Source of the DNA: Lachnospiraceae bacterium
GTDB taxonomy: Bacteria > Bacillota > Clostridia > Lachnospirales > Lachnospiraceae
Direction: 5' to 3'
NCBI GenBank assembly: GCA_017622505.1
Contig: JAGAQZ010000097.1
Span: forward strand, 1 to 38,438
DNA length: 38,438 nt
Under the pieces are notes generated by a model, which worked only from the letters and a program-made list of their open reading frames with translations, was not told the origin of the DNA and did no database searches. The position numbers were made by a program, and so were the translations under genes. Every line of letters starts with the position of its first letter. Position 1 is the stretch's first letter. Shown piece after piece: positions 14,756 through 23,324 of the stretch.

Positions 14756-16135
14756 CTATATATTTATCGTAAAATTCTTTTGAATGGAAACATCTGACAC
14801 CTTTAATTTTTTAGGATATACATCCTTATATCGGTATATACTCATCACAATTCCAATCAGCGCATAACACAATACAATATTGCTGCCACCCACGGAAAAG
14901 AAGGGTAAAAAAGACGATGCCGGCGGAAGCAAGCCAATTGCGCCAAGCACGTTAATTACAATATTCAACAGAAATACCATTCCGCATCCAAATCCCATAA
15001 CCAAGCCCAGCTCATTCTTTTGTTTTACGGATGTGCCAAAAATAAACATCACAAGTACTGCTAATACTGCAACTATTATAATTCCGAATAAAATTCCGTA
15101 ACTATTTAATATATATGAAAAAATATACTCCCTGTTGAATTCCGGCAATGTCGCGATTATATCATTTCCGCTGTTTCCTACCCAAGAAATATTTTGGCAC
15201 AATGCACGAAGACTCGCAGTAAGATAAAAACCATCACCCGACGCCTGCAAAAAAGCACGGAGTCTTTCTTCCTGATAAGATGCCAAAAAGTGAAATTTAT
15301 ACATTACAAACAAAGTAATTGCAGGCAAAACCATAAAAACAGACCATAACACTGCAACCGCTCCCTTTGCTTTTACCTGAAACCAACCCTTTATAATTGC
15401 TGTCGTAAGCTGGATTAACATACTAATCATAATAATCCCGGCAACAATAATATTAGGCATCCGAAATGTAATGATTACCGGAAGAATCAGCCAACCAACG
15501 GATTTTAACAAAGATCCGATGCCACCATTTCTGTATTTATATAAAATTGCCCCATAGACGGGCACATAAAACATCATCATGGACGTTGCAGAAAACGTAA
15601 ACGGTCCAAAGCCTATTCCATAATAGGTTCCGTTTATATATCCGCCAAATACTCCTGTCAGAAGCAAAATCCCCATAATATTGATAAATATCGCAATTAT
15701 TTTAGAATATTTTGCAATGAATGTATAATCTATAAAATAAATCCCACACAGGATTGCCAAACCCAAAATAACAGACCCTATATAATCAATCATCAAATTC
15801 CGGTAGGATTCTTTTAGATATGATTCCAATTCATACATTCCTACATTACGCCAAACAGAAATCTGAACCAATATTCCCAACACACTCAGAAGCCCTACTA
15901 CAGCAAGTAACTTCCACGCAATACGTGGCCTATGAATCCTGTCCAAAGAAATCCCAACTTCCACGGGGTTCCCCATATCTGTAACTGCCATCTGTTCTGC
16001 CGCCTCCCGGGACATACCCGCGGAAATATTATCCTCTGTTTGGCTTTCCAAATGGCTTCTTATTTCTTCTTCAATATAGGGTCTGGCCTTTTTACAACGA
16101 ATTTGAGATAACATTTTCTCTAAATATTCTTCCAT
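14756..16135 (-). CDS. HAAS-domain SEDS (FtsW/RodA-type) membrane protein
   Basis: A 459-residue protein with two parts. Residues 1-70 are a HAAS-type cytoplasmic helical domain (E-E-Y-L-E-K-M-L-S-Q-I start; Y-I-E-E-E-I-R-S-H-L-E; M-G-N-P-V-E-V-G), a domain often paired with PadR regulators. Residues about 75-435 are SEDS-like with around ten membrane segments: Y-Q-E-E-R-L-R-A-F-L (287-296), an extracytoplasmic loop L-P-E-F-N-R-E-Y-I-F (330-339), and G-L-L-P-P-A-S-S-F-L-P-F-F-S-V-G-G-S-N (401-419). SEDS proteins polymerise peptidoglycan from lipid II with a partner transpeptidase. In FtsW/RodA the loop reads L-P-E-x-H-T-D-F-I-F, and the invariant Asp is Glu336 here. The ATG lies one base after the padR stop, with GGGGG upstream, so the pair is coupled. 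It may be a regulatory or altered polymerase rather than the main divisome enzyme. Confidence 0.85.
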   Translation of the reverse strand: MEEYLEKMLSQIRCKKARPYIEEEIRSHLESQTEDNISAGMSREAAEQMAVTDMGNPVEVGISLDRIHRPRIAWKLLAVVGLLSVLGILVQISVWRNVGMYELESYLKESYRNLMIDYIGSVILGLAILCGIYFIDYTFIAKYSKIIAIFINIMGILLLTGVFGGYINGTYYGIGFGPFTFSATSMMMFYVPVYGAILYKYRNGGIGSLLKSVGWLILPVIITFRMPNIIVAGIIMISMLIQLTTAIIKGWFQVKAKGAVAVLWSVFMVLPAITLFVMYKFHFLASYQEERLRAFLQASGDGFYLTASLRALCQNISWVGNSGNDIIATLPEFNREYIFSYILNSYGILFGIIIVAVLAVLVMFIFGTSVKQKNELGLVMGFGCGMVFLLNIVINVLGAIGLLPPASSFLPFFSVGGSNIVLCYALIGIVMSIYRYKDVYPKKLKVSDVSIQKNFTINI

Positions 16136-16136
16136 A

Positions 16137-16466
16137 CTACACCCCCATTGCCAGGACATTTGCTACCGCAGACTGATATTCGTTCCATTCCGCTTTCTTT
16201 GCTTCCAACAAGCCCCTGCCCTCTTTCGTGATGCTGTAATATTTTCTGATTTTACCGGCATACTCCTTTTCATACACATTTAAAAGCCCTTTTTCTTCAA
16301 GGCCATGTAATAACGGATATAAAGTTCCTGCTTTTAATTCAAATACATTACAGGATTTCTTGCGTAAGGTATCAATCATTTCGTATCCGTACATATCCTT
16401 TTCTTCCAATAATCTTAACAGAAGCATTGTCATACTTCCTGACATTAAAGCTTTATCCACTGCCAT
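16137..16466 (-). CDS. PadR-family transcriptional regulator
   Basis: A 109-residue winged-helix protein. The PadR hallmark region runs M-L-L-L-R-L-L-E-E-K-D-M-Y-G-Y-E-M (about 14-30), followed by F-E-L-K-A-G-T-L-Y-P-L-L-H-G-L-E-E-K-G-L-L (about 42-62) and the wing R-K-Y-Y-S-I-T-K-E-G-R-G (about 73-84). It has AAGGAGG ahead of the ATG. Its stop codon is one base from the start of the HAAS-SEDS gene. The pairing of PadR with a HAAS-bearing membrane protein is a recurring arrangement in Firmicutes, in which the HAAS domain is thought to sense or signal together with the regulator. It probably represses its own promoter through the repeats at 16484-16512. Confidence 0.92.
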   Translation of the reverse strand: MAVDKALMSGSMTMLLLRLLEEKDMYGYEMIDTLRKKSCNVFELKAGTLYPLLHGLEEKGLLNVYEKEYAGKIRKYYSITKEGRGLLEAKKAEWNEYQSAVANVLAMGV

Positions 16467-16483
16467 CTTATCCCTCCTTATAT

Positions 16484-16512
16484 AGATTGTCTATATATCG
16501 ACTGTCTATATA
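16484..16512 (-). promoter_or_regulatory. Operator-like direct repeats of padR
   Basis: TGTCTATATA occurs at 16488-16497 and 16503-16512, 15 bases apart, immediately downstream of the -10 box. A related ATCTATATAT lies within the spacer. The position fits autorepression by PadR; binding is inferred. Confidence 0.5.
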
Positions 16513-16538
16513 ATATATCGAATATCTATATATGTCAA
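16510..16538 (-). promoter_or_regulatory. Promoter of the padR-SEDS operon
   Basis: Perfect -35 TTGACA (16533-16538), 17-base spacer and -10 TATTAT (16510-16515) on the minus strand. Transcription should start near 16503, within the operator-like repeats. Confidence 0.75.
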
Positions 16539-16580
16539 TATTTTATTTTAAACTATATGGATAAAAAAAAAAAATTTATT

Positions 16581-16612
16581 GAAAAATAAAAAAAGCATCG
16601 AAACCTTTCGAT
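16581..16612 (-). terminator. Terminator after tRNA-Glu
   Basis: Perfect seven-base arms ATCGAAA (16597-16603) and TTTCGAT (16606-16612) separated by only two bases, so the real loop is larger than drawn. On the minus strand it runs into GCTTTTTTTATTTTTC (16580-16595). Confidence 0.75.
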
Positions 16613-16650
16613 TTCAATACTTCTTTAGGGTTGGGCTGTTCTTAACCTAA

Positions 16651-16722
16651 CACCTCGTAGGGGAATCGAACCCCTGTTTCCGCCGTGAGAGGGCGGCGTC
16701 TTAACCGCTTGACCAACGAGGC
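16651..16722 (-). tRNA. tRNA-Glu, anticodon CTC
   Basis: A complete 72-base cloverleaf on the minus strand without an encoded CCA. The acceptor stem pairs GCCTCGT with ACGAGGT; the outermost pair is G-T. The D-loop has the G-G-T-C-A-A-G-C-G-G-T-T-A-A-G pattern of tRNA-Glu, the anticodon stem is CCGCC/GGCGG with loop CTCTCAC (anticodon CTC, reading GAG), and the T arm has GGGGTTCGATTCCCC. It is a lone tRNA with its own promoter, a hairpin at the 5' end of its precursor, and a terminator. Confidence 0.95.
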
Positions 16723-16731
16723 ATTTATCAC

Positions 16732-16749
16732 TGCCTGTTTTCACAGGCA
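16732..16749 (-). other. Hairpin at the 5' end of the pre-tRNA-Glu
   Basis: Perfect arms TGCCTGT (16732-16738) and ACAGGCA (16743-16749) with a four-base loop, between the promoter and the tRNA. If the start is near 16749 the precursor begins with this hairpin. It could shield the 5' leader before RNase P cleavage; it has no T tract and is not a terminator. Confidence 0.6.
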
Positions 16750-16755
16750 ATGATT

Positions 16756-16784
16756 ATTTTATTATAATATGCTTAAAAATGCAA
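16756..16784 (-). promoter_or_regulatory. Promoter of tRNA-Glu
   Basis: -35 TTGCAT (16779-16784), 17-base spacer and -10 TAAAAT (16756-16761) on the minus strand. A perfect TATAAT at 16761-16766 overlaps but has no well-spaced -35. Confidence 0.5.
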
Positions 16785-16818
16785 GTACTTTTTTAATAAT
16801 ATATATATGATGTTTAAG

Positions 16819-16877
16819 TAACAGTTTAGATGTGTCCATTTGCAAAGTCACATCTACGATGTTTGGATAAACTGTTA
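16819..16877. repeat. Nested inverted repeats downstream of polC
   Basis: Outer perfect 10-base arms TAACAGTTTA (16819-16828) and TAAACTGTTA (16868-16877) enclose inner perfect 8-base arms TAGATGTG (16827-16834) and CACATCTA (16849-16856), with an 11-base bulge on one side. It begins two bases after the polC stop codon. No T tract follows on the minus strand, so a plain intrinsic terminator is unlikely. Confidence 0.7.
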
Positions 16878-16878
16878 A

Positions 16879-19800
16879 TTACACAAAGTCGAACAGACTC
16901 ATCTGATTACTCTCCGGCAAGTCACCAAGCAATCCTAAATTCGCCATTGCTTCAACAACCGTCTTAGACACCTTAGAACGTTCCCTAAAATCATCTCGAG
17001 AGATAAAAGGACCGCCTTTGACTGCTTCCACAATACCTTCCGCAGCCTTTTCAGCTAAGCCTTCGACACTAACCAGGGCCGGCATAATCTTGCCGTCAAT
17101 AATTTGGAAGTTTCTGGGATGCGCACGGAAAATGTCTAACGGCCAGAATTCAAACCCACGGGCGTACATTTCCTGAACAATACGCATAACCTTCATCACT
17201 TCTTCTTCCTTCTTGGAAAGCTCGTTTTCGCGGGAACGGTAATCTTCCATTACCTGCTCTAAGTGCTTCTGTCCCTGGCACATAATTGCATAATCAAAAC
17301 CGTCCACCGCACGGATACTGAAATATGCAGAATAATATGCCAACGGATAATTTACTTTACAATATGCAATACGCCAAGCCATCATAACGTAAGCCGCCGC
17401 ATGTGCCTTCGGGAACATATACTTAATCTTTTTACAAGACCAAATATACCAATCCGGCACATCATGAGCAACCATCTGTTCTTCCCACTCGGGTGTTAGA
17501 CCTTTACCCTTACGTACACTTTCCATAATTTTAAAAGACATACCGGCATCTACACCTTTACCGATTAAGTACACCATAATATCATCTCGCGTACAAATCG
17601 CTGTGGAAATAGTCGCTACACCATCCATAATCAGAGTCTGCGCATTTCCAAGCCATACGTCAGTACCATGGGAAAGTCCCGCAATACGTACCAAGTCCGA
17701 GAAACTTGTAGGGTGGGTATCAATTAACATCTGCATCGCAAAGTCGGTACCAAACTCAGGGATACCAAGAGAACCCAACTTACATCCGCCAATTTGGTCC
17801 GGTGTAATGCCAAGTGCTTCCGTGCTCTGGAATAAGGACATTACCTGAGGGTCATCCAAGGGAATGGTTAAGGGGTCAATCCCCGTCAAATCCTGCAACA
17901 TACGAATCATCGTCGGATCGTCGTGTCCGAGAATATCCAGCTTTAACAGGTTATGGTCAATGGAATGATAATCAAAATGCGTCGTAATAATATCCGTTGT
18001 CATATCATTCGCAGGGCGCTGAATCGGTGTAAACTCATTAATATCATGACCGATGGGCAATACGATAATACCGCCGGGGTGCTGGCCCGTCGTTCTTCGT
18101 ACATCTACGCAACCCTGCACAATGCGGTTAATCTCTGCCGTACGTTTTTTAATGCCGCGCTCTTCATAATACTTCTTTACATATCCGAAGGCGGTCTTCT
18201 CTGCCAGCGTACCGATGGTTCCGGCTCTGTAGGTCTGTCCGGCACCAAAAATAACTTCCGTATATTTGTGTGCTTTCGACTGATATTCACCAGAGAAATT
18301 AAGGTCAATATCCGGCTCCTTATCACCATAAAATCCAAGGAAGGTTTCAAAAGGAATATCAAAACCGTCTTTATTTAATTTCGCACCGCAAACGGGACAA
18401 TTTTTATCAGGCATATCGCAACCTGCACGACCTGCGTATGCTTTTACATCATCGGACTCAAAATCCGAATAATGACATTCACTACAATAATAGTGAGGCG
18501 ATAAAGGATTTACTTCCGTAATCCCCGCCATAGTTGCAACGAAAGAAGAACCTACGGATCCACGGGAACCTACGAGATAACCGTCCTCATTCGACTTCCA
18601 TACCAGTTTCTGCGCAATAATATACATAACCGCAAAACCATTACTGATAATGGAATTCAACTCCCTCTCCAGACGCTTCTCTACCACTTCCGGCAGATTC
18701 TCACCATAGAGTTCATGGGCCCTGGTATAACAGATTTTTCGCAGAGTTTCATCACTATTCTCAATGACAGGCGCACACTTATTCGGGTCGATGGGAGAAA
18801 CCACCTCACACATATCCGCAATCAGATTGGTATTCGTGATTACAACTTCTTCTGCCTTTTCGCTTCCGAGGTACTCAAATTCCTTCAGCATTTCTTCCGT
18901 TGTACGCAAATACAGCGGTGCTTGATCATCTGCATCCGAAAAGCCCTTACCCGCCATAATAATTCGACGGTAAATTTCATCTTCCGGGTCCATGAAATGC
19001 ACGTCGCAGGTAGCGCATACCGGCTTATTATATTCTTCTCCTAATGCAACAATTCGCTTATTAATTGCAATCAAATCATCATACGAATTGATGTTGCGAA
19101 ATTTATCCGATTTCAGCATAAACTTATTGTTATCCAAGGGCTGAATTTCCAGATAATCATAAAAGTTAATAATTCTCGCAATATCTTCCGGCGACTTTTC
19201 ATCCAATAGTGCCCTGTACAATTCTCCTGCCTCACATGCAGTACCAAGAATAATGCCTTCCCTGTGTTTCATTACGAAACTCTTGGGTAACTTAGGCTGA
19301 CGATTAAAATATTTTACATGGGACTCTGAAACCATACGATACAGATTTCTTCGTCCTTCTTCTGTCTTAGCCAAAATAATTGCATGATAAGAAGGCATTT
19401 TACGTATGGTCTCAACACTGGCATCCGTAAATTCATTTACCTGAGAAAGAGTATGTATATCCTTCTCTTCCAGCATCAGAATAAACTTCTCAAAAATTTG
19501 TGCCGTTGCTTCCGCATCATCTACCGCCCTATGGTGGTTTTCCAATGATATATTCAACTTCTTGGAAATAGAATCCAGAGTGTGCTTCGCCATATCAGTT
19601 AAAAGTGCTCTTGAGATTGCCACGGTATCCACATAGGTCAATTCCTGCACAATTTTCTGGCGTTTCATATTTTCTTTGATAAAACTCATATCAAAAGAAG
19701 CATTGTGCGCTACCAATACGCAACCCTTGCAAAATTCCAAAAACTTAGGCAATACAGTCTCAATATCTTCTGCATCCGCAACCATATCATCATTGATACC

Positions 19801-21366
19801 CGTAAGTCTTTCAATTTCAAAAGGAATGGGGGTATGCGGATTTACAAAACATGAGAATCGGTCACAAATTTTACCGTCAGATACTTTTACGGCACCGATT
19901 TCAATAATTTTATTTTTAATCGGCGAAAAACCTGTGGTCTCAATGTCAAATACTACAAAATCATCTCGCAGACTCTGCCCCATATCGTTTACTACGGTAT
20001 CCGTTAAATCATCTACAATGTAAGCTTCCACACCATAGAGAACCTTAATTCCCTCCAATTTATCCGTGGTATGCTTTGCCTCAGGGAAAGCCTGTACACA
20101 GCCGTGGTCCGTAATTGCAATGGCCGGCATATCCCACTTGCGGGCACGCTTAATCAAGTCCTTTGCATAGGAAACACCGTCACTGTCACTCATCTTGGTA
20201 TGGCAGTGCAACTCAACACGTTTCTTAAAGGCGGTATCCATTCTTATCGTTGTAAAATCTTTAATTTTTTTGATGCCGGCAATTGATGATACCATCAGTT
20301 CACCAACATACTCATCAAATTTGGCAATACCTTTAATCTTAACGAATTCTCCCGGTTTTAAGGCAGGTACAAACTCCTCAGCCTGATCCGCCCAACAGAA
20401 AATTTTGCTTGAAATGGTATCCGTAAAATCCGTTACCGCAAAGGTATAAATATATTTATCATTACGAAGTTCCCTACCTTCCGCCTCGGTGATTTTACCG
20501 CGAATGGTAACTTCTCCGATTTCGTCCACAATGTCCTTAATAGGAATTGTATCATCATCAAAGTCACGTCCGTAAATGACATCCGGTGCATCTGAACGTT
20601 TCAAAGGCATACGCTTCTTCTCTTTCTTCTCGCCTTCTCCCTTATTGTCCTTGTCGGCATTTTTAGTAGTGTTTGCTTTTTCAACCTTCTTCTGGTTTTC
20701 TGCAGGCTTTGCTTCTTTCTTCTCTTCCTTCTTCTCTTCACCATAGTCCGCGAATTCGGAACCGTCACTGCCTTCGTTTCGGTTACCGCCTGCTCTTCTG
20801 GTGATTTCCTGAACCATAAGATTTACCTTGTGCTCATTCTCTTCCTTAAACCTACTCTTCTGCGCTTCCTTGTAATCCACATAGATACTTACATTTAATC
20901 CGCATCGTACATTTAAGATACTGTTTAATGCCTCAATCAGTTCTTTCTCTTTTTCATGGGCAATCATGGTATCTTCCAAGGTCAGTTTCATTACACCGCC
21001 TTCTTCAAATACCACATCCGCATCGTGGAAAATTTTATAATCCACATGCCCTATTTCTTTAATACTGAACACGATACTGTCCTCATAGGAACTGTATACT
21101 TTCTCTGCCGTAAAATGATTCGGCAATTGAAAGCGTTCATAAATCTTTACTTCCATACCGCTTGCTGCCATCTTCTGTTTCCGGATTGCTTCCTGTACCT
21201 TACAGATATCCTGACGGTCAATCAAACGGGGACTTGACAAATAAACCCGCAAAAGAGTTCTCTGCGAGTCTGTAGTCAGTTTCTCAACTGTTGTATCTTC
21301 CATCAAAGCGCTCAGACGTTCTTCCAAATGAATCCCGTCGAATACTTCAAAAAATTTCATAGCCAT
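16879..21366 (-). CDS. polC: DNA polymerase III alpha subunit, PolC type
   Basis: A 1495-residue PolC, the main replicative polymerase of Firmicutes, with built-in proofreading. In order: N-terminal domains (1-185), a K/E-rich disordered linker (about 189-255), an OB fold (about 283-375), a PHP domain with H-C-H-T-K-M-S-D-S-D-G (from about 387), a DEDDh exonuclease inserted in the PHP domain (D-I-E-T-T-G at about 474, A-H-N-A-S-F-D at about 553, H-H-R-A-V-D-D at about 611), and the polymerase core with G-S-R-G-S-V-G-S-S-F, a C-x2-C...C-x2-C zinc-binding stretch, and the P-D-I-D-L-N-F catalytic aspartates. I start at the ATG 21364-21366, after AAAGGAT, instead of the GTG 11 codons upstream. 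It follows ispG after a hairpin, in the conserved rseP-ispG-polC order. Confidence 0.97.
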   Translation of the reverse strand: MAMKFFEVFDGIHLEERLSALMEDTTVEKLTTDSQRTLLRVYLSSPRLIDRQDICKVQEAIRKQKMAASGMEVKIYERFQLPNHFTAEKVYSSYEDSIVFSIKEIGHVDYKIFHDADVVFEEGGVMKLTLEDTMIAHEKEKELIEALNSILNVRCGLNVSIYVDYKEAQKSRFKEENEHKVNLMVQEITRRAGGNRNEGSDGSEFADYGEEKKEEKKEAKPAENQKKVEKANTTKNADKDNKGEGEKKEKKRMPLKRSDAPDVIYGRDFDDDTIPIKDIVDEIGEVTIRGKITEAEGRELRNDKYIYTFAVTDFTDTISSKIFCWADQAEEFVPALKPGEFVKIKGIAKFDEYVGELMVSSIAGIKKIKDFTTIRMDTAFKKRVELHCHTKMSDSDGVSYAKDLIKRARKWDMPAIAITDHGCVQAFPEAKHTTDKLEGIKVLYGVEAYIVDDLTDTVVNDMGQSLRDDFVVFDIETTGFSPIKNKIIEIGAVKVSDGKICDRFSCFVNPHTPIPFEIERLTGINDDMVADAEDIETVLPKFLEFCKGCVLVAHNASFDMSFIKENMKRQKIVQELTYVDTVAISRALLTDMAKHTLDSISKKLNISLENHHRAVDDAEATAQIFEKFILMLEEKDIHTLSQVNEFTDASVETIRKMPSYHAIILAKTEEGRRNLYRMVSESHVKYFNRQPKLPKSFVMKHREGIILGTACEAGELYRALLDEKSPEDIARIINFYDYLEIQPLDNNKFMLKSDKFRNINSYDDLIAINKRIVALGEEYNKPVCATCDVHFMDPEDEIYRRIIMAGKGFSDADDQAPLYLRTTEEMLKEFEYLGSEKAEEVVITNTNLIADMCEVVSPIDPNKCAPVIENSDETLRKICYTRAHELYGENLPEVVEKRLERELNSIISNGFAVMYIIAQKLVWKSNEDGYLVGSRGSVGSSFVATMAGITEVNPLSPHYYCSECHYSDFESDDVKAYAGRAGCDMPDKNCPVCGAKLNKDGFDIPFETFLGFYGDKEPDIDLNFSGEYQSKAHKYTEVIFGAGQTYRAGTIGTLAEKTAFGYVKKYYEERGIKKRTAEINRIVQGCVDVRRTTGQHPGGIIVLPIGHDINEFTPIQRPANDMTTDIITTHFDYHSIDHNLLKLDILGHDDPTMIRMLQDLTGIDPLTIPLDDPQVMSLFQSTEALGITPDQIGGCKLGSLGIPEFGTDFAMQMLIDTHPTSFSDLVRIAGLSHGTDVWLGNAQTLIMDGVATISTAICTRDDIMVYLIGKGVDAGMSFKIMESVRKGKGLTPEWEEQMVAHDVPDWYIWSCKKIKYMFPKAHAAAYVMMAWRIAYCKVNYPLAYYSAYFSIRAVDGFDYAIMCQGQKHLEQVMEDYRSRENELSKKEEEVMKVMRIVQEMYARGFEFWPLDIFRAHPRNFQIIDGKIMPALVSVEGLAEKAAEGIVEAVKGGPFISRDDFRERSKVSKTVVEAMANLGLLGDLPESNQMSLFDFV

Positions 21367-21390
21367 ATTATCATCCTTTATGTATGAAGA

Positions 21391-21409
21391 AACCGGCACT
21401 TGGCCGGTT
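21391..21409 (-). terminator. Hairpin between ispG and polC
   Basis: Perfect seven-base G+C-rich arms AACCGGC (21391-21397) and GCCGGTT (21403-21409) with a five-base loop. The minus-strand tail TTTCTTCATA is only weakly T-rich, so it may cause partial termination or protect the ispG mRNA end while letting polC be read through. Confidence 0.45.
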
Positions 21410-21442
21410 CCTCATATGCAACATTTTAACATTCGTATTTCT

Positions 21443-22495
21443 TTACTTCCAATTGTCCAACTCATATTTCAGCGCTGCTAAAAACTGGTCTTCCGGAAGT
21501 TTGCGAATAATTTCGCCTTTCTTAATAAGCAAGCCTTCTCCGATACCGCCGGCGATACCGAGATCTGCTTCTTTGGCCTCTCCGGGTCCGTTTACCACGC
21601 AACCCATCACGGCAACTTTAATATCCAAAGGATATCCTGCAACCAACGTTTCTACCTGGTTTGCAAGTCCGATTAAATCAATCTGGGTTCTTCCGCAGGT
21701 CGGACAGCTTACAACTTCAATTCCGCCTTTACGAAGTCCCAAAGTCTTTAAAATCAATTTCGCTGTCTTAATTTCTTCTACGGGATTACCGGTCAAAGAC
21801 ACACGAATGGTATCACCAATGCCCTGATACAAAATCACGCCCAAGCCAACGGAAGACTTAATATTTCCGGAAAAATAGGTTCCGGATTCCGTGATGCCTA
21901 CATGTAAGGGGTAATTTGTCTTCTCTACCAGCAATTCATGGGCTTTAATACACATCATAACATCCGATGATTTAATGGAAATTACCATATTCTCATATCC
22001 GAGACTTTCAATCATGGCAACCTTATCCAACGCACTCTCTACGATACCTTCTGCAGTAACACCGTTGTATTTTTTTACCAACTCTTTCTCAAGAGAACCG
22101 CTGTTTACGCCGACACGAATGGGAATGTTTCGCTCTTTGGCAACATCCACCACCGCTTTTACCTTATCCATACCACCGATATTTCCGGGATTGATACGGA
22201 TCTTATCCGCACCGTTTTCCATAGCAGCAATTGCCATCTTGTAATCAAAATGAATATCCGCCACCAAAGGAATATGAATCTGTTTCTTGATTTCAGCAAT
22301 TGCCTTTGCTGCCTCAAGAGTAGGCACGGTACAACGTACAATTTCACAACCTGCAGCCTCAAGCTCCTTAATCTGAGCTACGGTTGCAGCCACATCTTCC
22401 GTCTTAGTGTTGGTCATAGACTGAATCAAAATCGGATTCCCGCCGCCAATCACTCTGTCTCCGATATGAATTACTCTTGTATCATTTCTGGTCAT
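21443..22495 (-). CDS. ispG: (E)-4-hydroxy-3-methylbut-2-enyl-diphosphate synthase
   Basis: A 350-residue IspG (GcpE), the [4Fe-4S] enzyme that makes HMBPP from MEcPP in the MEP isoprenoid pathway. The N-terminal TIM barrel has G-G-N-P-I-L-I-Q-S-M-T-N-T and C-E-I-V-R-C-T-V-P; the C-terminal half carries the iron-sulphur cysteines in S-C-P-T-C-G-R-T and V-M-G-C-V-V-N-G-P-G-E-A. The start is the ATG 22493-22495 (M-T-R-N-D-T), preceded by AAAGGAG; 19 more upstream codons in frame have no ribosome site. It works with dxr (26428-27570) in the same pathway, although accessory genes now separate them, and it has its own promoter at 22568-22596. Confidence 0.96.
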   Translation of the reverse strand: MTRNDTRVIHIGDRVIGGGNPILIQSMTNTKTEDVAATVAQIKELEAAGCEIVRCTVPTLEAAKAIAEIKKQIHIPLVADIHFDYKMAIAAMENGADKIRINPGNIGGMDKVKAVVDVAKERNIPIRVGVNSGSLEKELVKKYNGVTAEGIVESALDKVAMIESLGYENMVISIKSSDVMMCIKAHELLVEKTNYPLHVGITESGTYFSGNIKSSVGLGVILYQGIGDTIRVSLTGNPVEEIKTAKLILKTLGLRKGGIEVVSCPTCGRTQIDLIGLANQVETLVAGYPLDIKVAVMGCVVNGPGEAKEADLGIAGGIGEGLLIKKGEIIRKLPEDQFLAALKYELDNWK

Positions 22496-22567
22496 AAAAC
22501 TGTTTCTCCTTTGCAGGTTTGAAAAGCCCTGCCACTTTCGATTTTTATGCATAAAACTTCTGAAATT

Positions 22568-22596
22568 ATTCTAGCACACTCACCTGTATTATTCAA
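22568..22596 (-). promoter_or_regulatory. Promoter of ispG
   Basis: -35 TTGAAT (22591-22596), 17-base spacer and -10 TAGAAT (22568-22573) on the minus strand, giving a leader of about 65 bases. Confidence 0.65.
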
Positions 22597-22640
22597 TTTG
22601 CAAAACCTGCATTTTTTGAAATTTAACTTTTAAACAAATT

Positions 22641-23192
22641 TTAGTTGCTACCAAGACCAAATATATTCAAAGGTGAATTTTCAAACCAATCACTGATTTC
22701 ATCCAGTCTGTCGGCACCTTCGTTAATGTTTTCCAAAGTTTCGGTCAGTTCTTCTACGTCAAGACCTTCCAGTACTTCATTGATTCCTTCAAAATCAATA
22801 GAATTCATTGTATCCATAAAATCGTCTATATTAAAAGTTTCAATAATATCGTTAAAATGATTCAATGATTCATTCAAAGCTTCTATATCAAGCTTTGATA
22901 ATTCTTCTACAATCGGCTCAACCTCGTCAAGAAACTGCTTCAATTCAACAAAGGCAAAAACCGCCACCACAAGAATAGCTATTGTAAAAACAAGTGTCAC
23001 AATTGAGATAATGCGGTTAATCAGCATATCTTTTTTTATTTTTTTATACATTTCTTCCATTTTCATTCCGTCTCCTGCATTTGCCTGCATATTAGGCCCC
23101 ATTCCCGGTTGCATATTAGGATTTACTCCCGGCTGATAATTAGGATTCATCCCCGCCTGCATATTCTGATTGTCCCCCGTATATTGTTCCAT
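22641..23192 (-). CDS. Small membrane protein with NPNMQPG-rich N-terminus
   Basis: A 183-residue protein of no recognised family. Residues 8-40 are low complexity, with P-N-M/Y-Q-P/A-G units recurring about every 8 residues. Residues about 58-84 form one membrane segment. Residues about 88-170 are acidic and helical with repeating L-x-x-L/F-N/D patterns (D-F-M-D-T-M-N-S-I-D-F-E-G-I-N-E-V-L-E-G-L-D), suggesting an extracytoplasmic or cytoplasmic coiled coil. I start at the ATG 23190-23192 after AAGGAGAAGG, not at a TTG seven codons earlier. It has its own promoter at 23248-23275. It lies directly downstream of the phosphatase-kinase pair and could be their substrate or partner; that is inference. 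The Gly/Pro/Gln/Met-rich tail resembles tails on other Lachnospiraceae-type membrane proteins. Confidence 0.7.
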   Translation of the reverse strand: MEQYTGDNQNMQAGMNPNYQPGVNPNMQPGMGPNMQANAGDGMKMEEMYKKIKKDMLINRIISIVTLVFTIAILVVAVFAFVELKQFLDEVEPIVEELSKLDIEALNESLNHFNDIIETFNIDDFMDTMNSIDFEGINEVLEGLDVEELTETLENINEGADRLDEISDWFENSPLNIFGLGSN

Positions 23193-23247
23193 TTTTCCTT
23201 CTCCTTTGCGCAAATATTCTCTTACAAATTTAAAAATATCTATTTTT

Positions 23248-23275
23248 ATTATAACGCATTGGGGCAGATTTACAA
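23248..23275 (-). promoter_or_regulatory. Promoter of the NPNMQPG membrane protein gene
   Basis: Perfect -10 TATAAT (23248-23253), 16-base spacer and -35 TTGTAA (23270-23275). The -35 lies inside a larger imperfect inverted repeat: GGGGCA (23261-23266) pairs with TGCCCC (23310-23315), and AAACTTTT pairs inside it with AAAAGCTT. Confidence 0.6.
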
Positions 23276-23324
23276 GAAACTTTTACCGCTCATCAACCGC
23301 CAAAAGCTTTGCCCCATATATACC

